A stretch of 64,000 bases of DNA from Streptomyces sp. CC208A (GTDB lineage: Bacteria; Actinomycetota; Actinomycetes; Streptomycetales; Streptomycetaceae): the NCBI RefSeq assembly GCF_030010625.1, contig NZ_JASCXN010000017.1:62001-126000 (forward strand), read 5' to 3'. The translations under genes were made by a program, and so were the position numbers. Below are positions 26,983-35,782 of the stretch, in pieces (within the stretch, counting starts at the first letter, position 1; every line of letters begins with the position of its first letter). Under the pieces are notes generated by a model, which had not been told where the DNA came from, did not search any database, and was given only the letters and a program-made list of their open reading frames with translations.

Positions 26983-27873
26983 ATGAGCAACCTTCCCAAG
27001 ATCGCGTGGATCGGCCTCGGCATCATGGGCTCCCCCATGTCCGAGAACCTGATCAAGGCCGGCTACTCGGTCACCGGCTTCACCCTGGAGCAGGACAAGC
27101 TGGACCGCCTGGCCGCCGCCGGCGGCACCGCGGCCGGCTCGATCGCCGAGGCCGTCAAGGACGCCGACGTCGTCATCACGATGGTGCCCGCCTCCCCGCA
27201 GGTCGAGGCGATCTCCTACGGCCCCGACGGCATCCTGGAGAACGCCAAGCAGGGCGCGCTGATCATCGACATGTCGTCGATCACCCCGCAGACCTCCGTC
27301 GACCTGGCGAAGAACGCCAAGGAGAAGGGCATCCGCGTCATCGACGCCCCCGTCTCCGGCGGCGAGGCCGGCGCCATCGAGGCCGTGCTCTCCATCATGG
27401 TCGGCGGCGAGCAGGCCGACTTCGACGCGGCCCTCCCGATCCTGGAGACCCTCGGCAAGACCATCGTCCTATGCGGGCCGCACGGTTCCGGTCAGACGGT
27501 CAAGGCGGCCAACCAGCTCATCGTCGCCGTCAACATCCAGGCGTGCGCCGAGGCCGTGGTCTTCCTGGAGAAGTCCGGTGTGGACCTCCAGGCCGCCCTC
27601 GACGTCCTCAACGGCGGTCTGGCCGGCTCGACCGTACTGACCCGCAAGAAGGACAACTTCCTGAACCGGGACTTCAAGCCCGGCTTCCGGATCGACCTGC
27701 ACCACAAGGACATGGGCATCGTGACCGACGCCGCCCGCAACGTCGGCGCGGCCCTCCCGGTCGGCGCCGTGGTCGCCCAGCTCGTCGCCTCACTGCGCGC
27801 GCAGGGTGACGGCGGCCTGGACCACTCGGCCCTGCTCCGCGCCGTCGAGCGCCTCTCCGGCGCGCAGGTCTGA
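26983..27873 (+). CDS. glxR: 2-hydroxy-3-oxopropionate (tartronate semialdehyde) reductase
   Basis: Beta-hydroxyacid dehydrogenase of 296 residues reducing tartronate semialdehyde to glycerate with NAD(P)H. The Rossmann motif is IGLGIMGSPMSENLIKAGY, the substrate site DAPVSGGEAGA, and the catalytic Lys lies in GSGQTVKAANQLIV. The third block is DHSALLRAVERLSG. It works directly after glyoxylate carboligase (31358-33145) and hydroxypyruvate isomerase. The symbol follows enterobacterial usage and is unrelated to the corynebacterial GlxR regulator. Confidence 0.94.
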   Translation: MSNLPKIAWIGLGIMGSPMSENLIKAGYSVTGFTLEQDKLDRLAAAGGTAAGSIAEAVKDADVVITMVPASPQVEAISYGPDGILENAKQGALIIDMSSITPQTSVDLAKNAKEKGIRVIDAPVSGGEAGAIEAVLSIMVGGEQADFDAALPILETLGKTIVLCGPHGSGQTVKAANQLIVAVNIQACAEAVVFLEKSGVDLQAALDVLNGGLAGSTVLTRKKDNFLNRDFKPGFRIDLHHKDMGIVTDAARNVGAALPVGAVVAQLVASLRAQGDGGLDHSALLRAVERLSGAQV

Positions 27874-27879
27874 GCCGAA

Positions 27880-27897
27880 GCCCCGGGACCCCGGGGC
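27880..27897 (+). terminator. Compact hairpin after glxR
   Basis: GCCCCGGG at 27880-27887 pairs with CCCGGGGC at 27890-27897, immediately after the reductase stop. The loop is very short, so the stem is effectively 6-7 bp. Confidence 0.4.
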
Positions 27898-27980
27898 CCC
27901 AGATTTCCGGGCGGTGGCCGTGCTGACACCTGTCCTGTCGCGCCCAGGCGCGGCCGCCGCCCGGAACACCACACTTCATT

Positions 27981-28022
27981 TTCAACAAACTGTTGACGTT
28001 TTCCGAGGGGCGTACCTACGCT
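27981..28022 (+). promoter_or_regulatory. katA promoter with type-2 operator
   Basis: The operator TTCAACAAACTGTTGAC at 27981-27997 overlaps the -35 box TTGACG at 27993-27998; a -10 box TACGCT follows at 28017-28022 (18-bp spacer). The arrangement is nearly superimposable on the uraD promoter. Confidence 0.7.
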
Positions 28023-28066
28023 CCACGCATCGTCAGCAGCATCCTGCACGTACCGGAAAGGCCACG

Positions 28067-29524
28067 ATGTCGAAGCGCGTGCTTACGACCGAGTCCGGCG
28101 CCCCCGTCGCCGACAACCAGAACTCCGCCACCGCCGGCGTCGGTGGCCCCCTCCTCCTCCAGGACCAGCACCTCCTCGAGAAGCTCGCGCGCTTCAACCG
28201 TGAGCGGATCCCGGAGCGCGTGGTGCACGCCCGCGGCTCCGGCGCGTACGGCTACTTCGAGGTGACCGACGACGTCACCGGCTTCACCAAGGCGGACTTC
28301 CTCTCCGAGGTGGGCAAGAGGACTGAGCTCTTCATCCGCTTCTCCACCGTGGCCGACTCGCTCGGCGGCGCGGACGCGGTCCGCGACCCGCGCGGCTTCG
28401 CGGTGAAGTTCTACACCGAGGAGGGCAACTACGACCTCGTCGGCAACAACACCCCGGTCTTCTTCATCAAGGACCCGATCAAGTTCCCCGACTTCATCCA
28501 CTCCCAGAAGCGCGACCCCTTCACGGGCCGTCAGGAGCCGGACAACGTCTGGGACTTCTGGGCCCACGCCCCCGAGGCCACCCACCAGATCACCTGGCTC
28601 ATGGGCGACCGCGGCATCCCGGCCTCGTACCGTCACATGAACGGCTACGGCTCGCACACCTACCAGTGGACCAACGAGGCGGGCGAGGCCTTCTTCGTCA
28701 AGTACCACTTCAAGACGAACCAGGGCGTGCGCTCCCTCTCCTCCGAGCAGGCCGCCGAGCTCGTCGGCAAGGACGCCAACTCGCACCAGACGGACCTGCT
28801 CCAGGCCATCGAGCGCGGCGTGAACCCGTCCTGGACGCTCTACGTGCAGGTCATGCCGGCCGCCGAGGCCGCCGACTACCGCTTCAACCCGTTCGACCTC
28901 ACCAAGGTGTGGCCGCACGGCGACTACCCGCTCCAGCGCGTCGGCCGGATGGTCCTCGACCGCAACCCGGACAACGTCTTCGCCGAGGTCGAGCAGGCCG
29001 CGTTCTCCCCGAACAACTTCGTCCCGGGCATCGGCCCGTCGCCGGACAAGATGCTCCAGGGCCGCCTCTTCGCCTACGCGGACGCCCACCGCTACCGCCT
29101 CGGTGTCAACCACACCCAGCTGCCGGTGAACGCCCCCAAGGCGACCGTCGCCGAGAACTACGGCCGGGACGGCTTCATGGCCACCCGCAACGGCTCGCGG
29201 TACGACAAGAACTACGAGCCCAACTCGTACCAGGGCCCGGCCCAGACCGACGCGCCGCTCTCCGCGCCGCTCGCGGTCCACGGCTGGACCGGCACCCACG
29301 CGGCCCCGCAGCACGCCAAGGACGACGACTTCTTCCAGGCCGGCGAGCTCTACCGTCTGATGTCGGAGGACGAGAAGTCCCGCCTGATCGCCAACATCGC
29401 CGGCGGTCTCTCCCAGGTGTCCCGCGAGGACGTCATCGAGAAGAACATCGCCCACTTCGCCGCGGCGGACGCGGAGTACGGCAAGCGCGTCGAGGAGGCG
29501 GTCCGCGCCCTGCGCGAGGACTGA
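28067..29524 (+). CDS. katA: Catalase (small-subunit haem catalase)
   Basis: Monofunctional haem catalase of 485 residues. Motifs are RFNRERIPERVVHARGSGAY with the catalytic His, VGNNTPVFFIKDPIKFPDFI with the conserved Asn, and RLFAYADAHRYRLGVN with the proximal haem Tyr. The length places it with clade-3 enzymes. Its promoter carries the same palindrome as the uricase operon, which implies that it removes the H2O2 produced by uricase rather than acting as a general OxyR-controlled catalase. No oxyR or furA is adjacent. Confidence 0.96.
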   Translation: MSKRVLTTESGAPVADNQNSATAGVGGPLLLQDQHLLEKLARFNRERIPERVVHARGSGAYGYFEVTDDVTGFTKADFLSEVGKRTELFIRFSTVADSLGGADAVRDPRGFAVKFYTEEGNYDLVGNNTPVFFIKDPIKFPDFIHSQKRDPFTGRQEPDNVWDFWAHAPEATHQITWLMGDRGIPASYRHMNGYGSHTYQWTNEAGEAFFVKYHFKTNQGVRSLSSEQAAELVGKDANSHQTDLLQAIERGVNPSWTLYVQVMPAAEAADYRFNPFDLTKVWPHGDYPLQRVGRMVLDRNPDNVFAEVEQAAFSPNNFVPGIGPSPDKMLQGRLFAYADAHRYRLGVNHTQLPVNAPKATVAENYGRDGFMATRNGSRYDKNYEPNSYQGPAQTDAPLSAPLAVHGWTGTHAAPQHAKDDDFFQAGELYRLMSEDEKSRLIANIAGGLSQVSREDVIEKNIAHFAAADAEYGKRVEEAVRALRED

Positions 29525-29545
29525 TCCTCTCCCGACGACCAGACC

Positions 29546-29581
29546 GCGTACGGCAGCTGACGGGAGGTCAATGCCGTACGC
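29546..29581 (+). terminator. katA terminator hairpin
   Basis: GCGTACGGCA at 29546-29555 pairs perfectly with TGCCGTACGC at 29572-29581, 22 bp after the katA stop; the loop is 16 nt. Confidence 0.55.
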
Positions 29582-29964
29582 CGTCCGGAACACCGGCCCG
29601 GATGAGGGGTGGCCGGTGTTCATGGACAGCGTGAGGACCGCGGCGGCTGCGAGCCAGTGCGGTGGCCAGGACGCCCGGCCCCCCTTTCAGACCTGAAGGA
29701 AGGGACCGGCCGAAGCGCCCGCCGGAGCCGCCGCGGTCCCAACGCCCTCCCTCCCGACGCCTTTCCCGCACAAGGGAATTCACAGACTCCGCCCGGCGGC
29801 GCGAACGACCCGCTCTCGACGCCGCCCTCGCACTGCTTCGCAGGCTTCGGACGGCCGCGTCGGACTCCGTCCGCCGGCCTCGGGAGCAGGCACCCGCCAA
29901 AGCTCCGCCCGGCGGCGCGAACGTCCTGTCGCGCCAGCCTCGTGCCGTCGGGCGGTCATCAAGC

Positions 29965-30007
29965 AAGAGCGCGGAACCAGGTTTACGGTCCCTGGTTCCG
30001 CGCTCTT
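29965..30007. terminator. 17-bp perfect hairpin with T-run
   Basis: The arms 29965-29981 (AAGAGCGCGGAACCAGG) and 29991-30007 are perfect complements around a 9-nt loop, followed by TTT. It is a textbook intrinsic terminator in either direction. Confidence 0.8.
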
Positions 30008-30084
30008 TCGTGTACGGGGACGGCGCGGAGCCCCGCGGCGAGGGCGGCGGTGACGGCGAGCGGTGTTTCGAGGAGGAGGTGGCG

Positions 30085-30786
30085 GTGGTCCGGGCGACCG
30101 AACCGGGCGCCGCCCTGGCCGACTTGGCGGTGTCGGTCGGCGGGCCGGTGCCGGAGCCGCTCGCCTCGGCGCGGGATCTGCCGGGGCGGCTGGCCGCGCT
30201 GCTGGAGTGGGTGTGGCGGGAGACGGTGCTGCCGGAGTGGCCGCGGCGGCGTCGGGTGATGGAGGCCGATGTGACGGGCCGGACCGCGCGCCTCGCGCGG
30301 GACGGCTGGGCGGCGGCGCTGGACGAGCTGTGTCCGGGGAGGACGCGCTGGCTGGGGGACGGCCGGCTCCAGGTCAACGCCCGTGACTATCCGCCGCGTT
30401 CGGTCGAGGGCGGCCGACTGCTGCTGGTGCCGGTGACGCCGGCGACGGGGTGGGTGTCATGGGACGCGGACAGGGAGGGGGACGAGCGGTACGCGATCGT
30501 CTATCCCTGCGCGGGAGTTCTGGCGGACGGCTCGGGCCCCGCGGTGCCGGAGGCGCTGGCCGCGCTGCTCGGGACGGCTCGCGCGGGCGTCCTGCTGCGC
30601 CTCGAATCGCCCCTGTCGACCAGCCAGTTGGTGGCGCTGACCGGGCAGGGCCTCGGGTCGGTGGGGCGGCACCTGAAGGTGCTGCACGACGCCGGGCTCG
30701 TGCGGCGCAGGCGGGCGGGGCGGTCGGTGCTGTACGACTGGACGGACGCCGGCGCCGTTCTCGTACAAGCGCGGAGAGCGCCCTAG
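30085..30786 (+). CDS. ArsR-type winged-helix regulator, probably N-terminally shortened
   Basis: A 233-residue protein with a C-terminal winged helix (SPLSTSQLVALTGQGLGSVG, RHLKVLHDAGLVRRRRAGRS) and a preceding domain of the kind found in actinobacterial ArsR-like proteins of about 320-340 residues. The GTG at 30085 has AGGAGG at 30071-30076, eight bases upstream. The N-terminal 100 or so residues usual in the family are missing; the frame stays open upstream but is not family-like. It may be a truncated but expressed gene or a pseudogene. Confidence 0.65.
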   Translation: MVRATEPGAALADLAVSVGGPVPEPLASARDLPGRLAALLEWVWRETVLPEWPRRRRVMEADVTGRTARLARDGWAAALDELCPGRTRWLGDGRLQVNARDYPPRSVEGGRLLLVPVTPATGWVSWDADREGDERYAIVYPCAGVLADGSGPAVPEALAALLGTARAGVLLRLESPLSTSQLVALTGQGLGSVGRHLKVLHDAGLVRRRRAGRSVLYDWTDAGAVLVQARRAP

Positions 30787-31178
30787 AAGCCCGCCCAGGC
30801 GCGGAGGCGTTCGCCGAGGACGACGGCGTGCGGCAGGCGGGCGAGGGCGGCCGCGTCCACCCGTACGCCCTGCTCCGCCAGGCGGGCGGCGAGGGCCGCC
30901 CAGTGGGCGGTCTCCTCCTCCGCGGTCCGGCCGTCGGCGGGCTCGTCGGGGCCGACGACCGTCCGGGCGGTCTCCTCGACGGATTCCACCGTGAGGAAGT
31001 CCCGGATGTCGCCGTCGCCCATGAGGCTCTCGCTCCAGCCCCGGTCGTCGAGGAGGACCAGGGCGTGCCCGTCGGGGAGTTCGGCCTCCAGCCGGGCCGA
31101 GACCGACAGCTGTCGGGCCGTGGTGCGGGGCTCGTCCAGCTCGACGTGGGTGACCAGGCGGGCGACGGCGGCGGTCAT
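30783..31178 (-). CDS. Conserved hypothetical protein, 131 aa
   Basis: An acidic 131-residue soluble protein beginning MTAAVARLVTHVELDEPRTT after AGAGGAG. It contains a beta-rich first half (RLEAELPDGHALVLLDDRGW) and a helical C terminus (LARLPHAVVLGERLRAWAGF). I do not recognise a domain. It is convergent with and overlaps the ArsR-type gene by 4 bp. It lies downstream of glyoxylate carboligase but is separated from it by two terminator hairpins. Confidence 0.75.
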   Translation of the reverse strand: MTAAVARLVTHVELDEPRTTARQLSVSARLEAELPDGHALVLLDDRGWSESLMGDGDIRDFLTVESVEETARTVVGPDEPADGRTAEEETAHWAALAARLAEQGVRVDAAALARLPHAVVLGERLRAWAGF

Positions 31179-31248
31179 GGCGCTCTCCTCTTTCCCGGCT
31201 CCGTCTCCAGGGGCCGGGTGTCCAACATAACCGGCGGCCGGACAACGC

Positions 31249-31284
31249 CACGTGCCCGGCCGGACGGATCCGGTCGGGCACGTG
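31249..31284 (-). terminator. Second gcl-downstream hairpin
   Basis: CACGTGCCCGGCCGGA at 31249-31264 pairs with 31269-31284 with one G-T pair and a 4-nt loop. Confidence 0.65.
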
Positions 31285-31306
31285 CGCGGGGATGGGGCCC
31301 CGGGGT

Positions 31307-31352
31307 GGGCCCGCCCGCGCCCTTCACGTGGACGACGGGCGCGGGCGGGCCC
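31307..31352 (-). terminator. gcl terminator, 16-bp perfect stem
   Basis: GGGCCCGCCCGCGCCC at 31307-31322 pairs perfectly with 31337-31352 around a 14-nt loop, 5 bp beyond the gcl stop. Confidence 0.75.
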
Positions 31353-31357
31353 GGCGA

Positions 31358-33145
<1,788 letters not shown>

Positions 33146-33204
33146 GGGAGTGCTCCTGCTTCGGCCGGTCGGTCGCAGGTTCCGGGCGGACCGCCCGAGC
33201 CTGT

Positions 33205-33240
33205 TTCCGTAATGCGGAAGAACTGTTCTGCTATACGGAA
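33205..33240. promoter_or_regulatory. Type-1 operator pair (gcl), 21 bp apart
   Basis: TTCCGTAATGCGGAA at 33205-33219 and TTCTGCTATACGGAA at 33226-33240 have centres 33212 and 33233, 21 bp apart. They lie just downstream of the gcl -10 box, over the expected transcription start. Confidence 0.8.
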
Positions 33241-33242
33241 GC

Positions 33243-33271
33243 AATGTAGGTGGGGGTCGGGAAGCCGTCAA
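33243..33271 (-). promoter_or_regulatory. gcl promoter (TTGACG-N17-TACATT)
   Basis: On the minus strand the -35 TTGACG (complement at 33266-33271) and -10 TACATT (complement at 33243-33248) are separated by 17 bp. The operators begin 2 bp after the -10. Confidence 0.7.
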
Positions 33272-33390
33272 GGGACCGCCCACCAGACGGGCACCGAACG
33301 GGCACCGGTGGCCTCTTCCTGATGGCCGAAGTCGCCCCCTCGGACGGCCGGATTGGTGGACGATGGCCGAACGGAAAGAGGGGGTTCGGC

Positions 33391-34362
33391 GTGGGTGAGT
33401 CGGTATCGGTGCGCTGTCCGGAGTGCCGGCGGAGCCATCCGTACGCGGCACCCGTCTTCCCCTGCGCCTGCGGGAGCCCGGTCGCCGCGCCGGTGATCCC
33501 GGACGCGCCCGCCGAACCGGTCCGGCACCGGACCTGGCAGGACGAGTGGGTCACCGTCCGCTGCGGCGCCTGCGGCCGCGAGGACGAGTGGCCGCACCCG
33601 GAGCTGGGCTGCTCCTGCGGGGCGGTGCTGCGGATCCCGGTGGCACCGGTGACGGCGGAGACACCGGTGCCACCGGTGACGGCGGAGACCGAGGCGGGGG
33701 CGGGGGTCTCGCTCCCCGGCCCGGAGACCACACCCGAGGAGGGGTACGGCTCCGAGGGCTACGGCCCCCGGCTGTCCGAGCCGGACGACTCCGCCGGCAC
33801 CGGGCCCGCCCCCGACCCGGCGGCCTTCCTCCCCGCCCGGGATCCGGAGGCCGAGGAGAACGGCGAAGGGCCCGCCGCTCCCGTCTCCGACTGGTTCGGG
33901 GCCCCGCCCCGGTCCTTCGCCGAGCGGTACCCCGCGCACCTCCCGTTCCCGCCGGCCGCGCCGCGGCCGGCGCCGGCGCGGGGCGCGTTCCGGCCGGTGA
34001 CGATCCGGACGGCGCGGGACGCGGTCGCCGCGGCGGCGGCGTACCTCGACTGGCTCGGGTTCCGGGAGATCGTGCAGCCGGAGGACCGGCACTCCGCCGC
34101 GGTGGACCTGCGCGGTCCCGGGCTCGTCGCCCAGGTCGACCCGACCACCCGGCCGACCGGGCTGCGGGCCGTGGAGTGCCTGTGGCTCAACGGGCTCAGC
34201 GCCTCCGCCGTGAGCGTCTTCTTCTCGCTGGCCGGCTACACACCGGAGGCCCGGTCCCGTGCCGTCGAGATACGGCTGCCGCTCTTCGTCCTCGACCTGA
34301 CCGGCACCCCGCAGCCCGTGAACGACGCGGCCGACGAGCTCACCTCGGGCGGCGCCATCTGA
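33391..34362 (+). CDS. Zinc-ribbon protein with degenerate Mrr-like domain
   Basis: A 323-residue protein. The N terminus has two Cys-rich ribbons: RCPECRRSHPYAAPVFPCAC (CxxC...CxC) and CGACGREDEWPHPELGCSCG (CxxC...CxC). A Pro/Glu/Gly-rich linker follows (about 85-200). A C-terminal domain of about 110 residues reads like a restriction endonuclease-type (Mrr_cat) fold: YLDWLGFREI, AAVDLRGPGLVAQVD, SVFFSLAGYTPEARSRAVE. The nuclease motif Q-x-K appears as QVD, so catalysis is doubtful. GTG 33391 has GGAAAGAGGGGG upstream. The fold assignment is inference. Confidence 0.75.
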   Translation: MGESVSVRCPECRRSHPYAAPVFPCACGSPVAAPVIPDAPAEPVRHRTWQDEWVTVRCGACGREDEWPHPELGCSCGAVLRIPVAPVTAETPVPPVTAETEAGAGVSLPGPETTPEEGYGSEGYGPRLSEPDDSAGTGPAPDPAAFLPARDPEAEENGEGPAAPVSDWFGAPPRSFAERYPAHLPFPPAAPRPAPARGAFRPVTIRTARDAVAAAAAYLDWLGFREIVQPEDRHSAAVDLRGPGLVAQVDPTTRPTGLRAVECLWLNGLSASAVSVFFSLAGYTPEARSRAVEIRLPLFVLDLTGTPQPVNDAADELTSGGAI

Positions 34363-34467
34363 TCCGTACGACCTGATCGGTACGACCGGCCCTCGGCGAA
34401 CGGATTCGGCCATCCACGCGTGACGATCATGCTCCGCCGGGCAGAAACATCCCGGGGGGTGGGCCTC

Positions 34468-35235
34468 ATGGGGACGGGGACGTGGTGGTTCGTGGCGGCG
34501 GCCGGTGCCGCCTGGGCCGAGCTGCTGGTCGCGGCGGTACTGCTGCGTGTACGGGGCGGAGAAGGCGGTACGGGCTCCGCCGGCGCGGTGCCGGGGCCGG
34601 AGGCGCTGGCCCTGCTGCGAGGCGGGCGGCGGGCCGCGGTGACGGTCGCGCTGGTGGCGCTGCACCAGCGCGGGGCGGTCGCGGCGGGCCGCAAACATAC
34701 GATTCGGGCCAATGGCGGGCCCGGCCGGATCCGGGACCCTCTCCAGCTCGGCGTCCACCGCTCGCTGCGCAACGCCCTGGCCCTGTCCGCGCTCGGCCGG
34801 CGCCCCGAGGCGCGCCGGGCGGTGGACGGCCTGCGGGCCGAGCTGGGCCGGGCGGGGCTGCTGCGGCCGCCGGGGCGCCGCCGCACGGCCCTCCTGCTGC
34901 TGGCCGCGGCGCCGGGGACGCTCGCCGCCGGGCTGCTCGCCGGCGCCCGCACGGAGGACGGTCCCGGACCCGTACTCGTACTGGCGGCCGGGGGTCCTGT
35001 CCTCCTGGCGGCGCTCGCCCTCCTGCGGCTGCCGCCGGCGACGCGGGCCGCCCGCCGGCTCCTGGCCGAGCTGCGGGAGCGGCACCCGCTGCCCGCGCAC
35101 CGGCGGGAGGTGACGGACGGGCACCTGGTCCAGCTGTACGTGGCGCTCTACGGCGATCCGGCGCTCGCCCTGTTCCTGCCGCGCTTCTCCCGCGACGGGG
35201 GCCTGCTCGGCCGCCGCCCCTCCGACGGGGGCTGA
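34468..35235 (+). CDS. TIGR04222-type membrane protein
   Basis: A 255-residue membrane protein. An N-terminal helix (WWFVAAAGAAWAELLVAAVLL), a cytoplasmic helical region with GPEALALLRGGRRAAVTVALVALHQRG, the conserved opening of TIGR04222 proteins, then two helices (about 140-190). The family is common in actinomycetes and of unknown function. The ATG at 34468 follows GGGGGG; an upstream frame to 34420 is possible. Predicted Ala/Leu/Arg-rich composition is normal for the family. Confidence 0.82.
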   Translation: MGTGTWWFVAAAGAAWAELLVAAVLLRVRGGEGGTGSAGAVPGPEALALLRGGRRAAVTVALVALHQRGAVAAGRKHTIRANGGPGRIRDPLQLGVHRSLRNALALSALGRRPEARRAVDGLRAELGRAGLLRPPGRRRTALLLLAAAPGTLAAGLLAGARTEDGPGPVLVLAAGGPVLLAALALLRLPPATRAARRLLAELRERHPLPAHRREVTDGHLVQLYVALYGDPALALFLPRFSRDGGLLGRRPSDGG

Positions 35236-35254
35236 GGCCGGGCCATACTGGCGT

Positions 35255-35782
35255 ATGCGCATCCGAGCGGCCGCACCGGCCGAACTCCCCCTGCTCCGGT
35301 CGATCGAGCGCGCGGCGGGCGAACCGTTCCGTACCCTCGGCATGACGGCGATCGCCGACGACGAACCCCTCCCGCTGGACGTCCTTGAGGGGTACCGGGC
35401 GGCGGGCCGGGCGTGGGTGGCGGTCGACGGGACCGACCGGCCCGTCGCGTATCTGCTCATGGACCCCGTCGACGGCGCCGCCCACATCGAGCAGGTCTCC
35501 GTGCACCCGGAAGCGGCCCGCCGGGGCGTCGGCCGGGCGCTGATCGAGCACCTGGCGGAGGCCGCCCGGGCCGAGGGCCTGACGGCCCTGACCCTGACGA
35601 CCTTCGCCGAAGTGCCGTGGAACGCCCCGTACTACACCCGTCTCGGCTTCCGCCCCCTCGCCGACGCCGACCCCGCCCTGACGGACGGCCTGCGCGCCAT
35701 CAGCGCCGCCGAGGCCGCCCACGGCCTGGCGGCCTGGCCCCGCGTCTGCATGCGCCGCGAACTGGCGCCGCCGTCGGCCTAG
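35255..35782 (+). CDS. GNAT-family N-acetyltransferase
   Basis: A 175-residue acetyltransferase. Motif A is VSVHPEAARRGVGRALIEHL (R/Q-x-x-G-x-G/A acetyl-CoA loop), and motif B is LTLTTFAEVPWNAPYYTRLG. The substrate is unknown. Its stop codon TAG (35780-35782) and the stop of the convergent ligase (complement 35779-35781) share one CTAG tetranucleotide. Confidence 0.92.
   Translation: MRIRAAAPAELPLLRSIERAAGEPFRTLGMTAIADDEPLPLDVLEGYRAAGRAWVAVDGTDRPVAYLLMDPVDGAAHIEQVSVHPEAARRGVGRALIEHLAEAARAEGLTALTLTTFAEVPWNAPYYTRLGFRPLADADPALTDGLRAISAAEAAHGLAAWPRVCMRRELAPPSA

Larger units (their letters stand above)
29525..30084. other. Gene-poor stretch with hairpins and a direct repeat
   Basis: 560 bp without a convincing gene. 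It contains two strong hairpins (29546-29581 and 29965-30007) and a 21-bp direct repeat at 29787-29807 and 29903-29923 (core CTCCGCCCGGCGGCGCGAAC). Open frames across it have no family-like composition. It may be the eroded 5' part of the following ArsR-type gene plus transcription terminators. Confidence 0.6.

Noticed and set aside
29965..30007. The hairpin as an IS terminal repeat or attachment site
   Set aside because: The arms are only 9 nt apart and followed by a T-run, which fits an intrinsic terminator; no transposase or integrase is adjacent.
29662..30786. A 374-residue version of the ArsR-type regulator starting at 29662
   Set aside because: It would read through a strong terminator hairpin and direct repeats with non-family sequence; the GTG at 30085 has a far better ribosome site.
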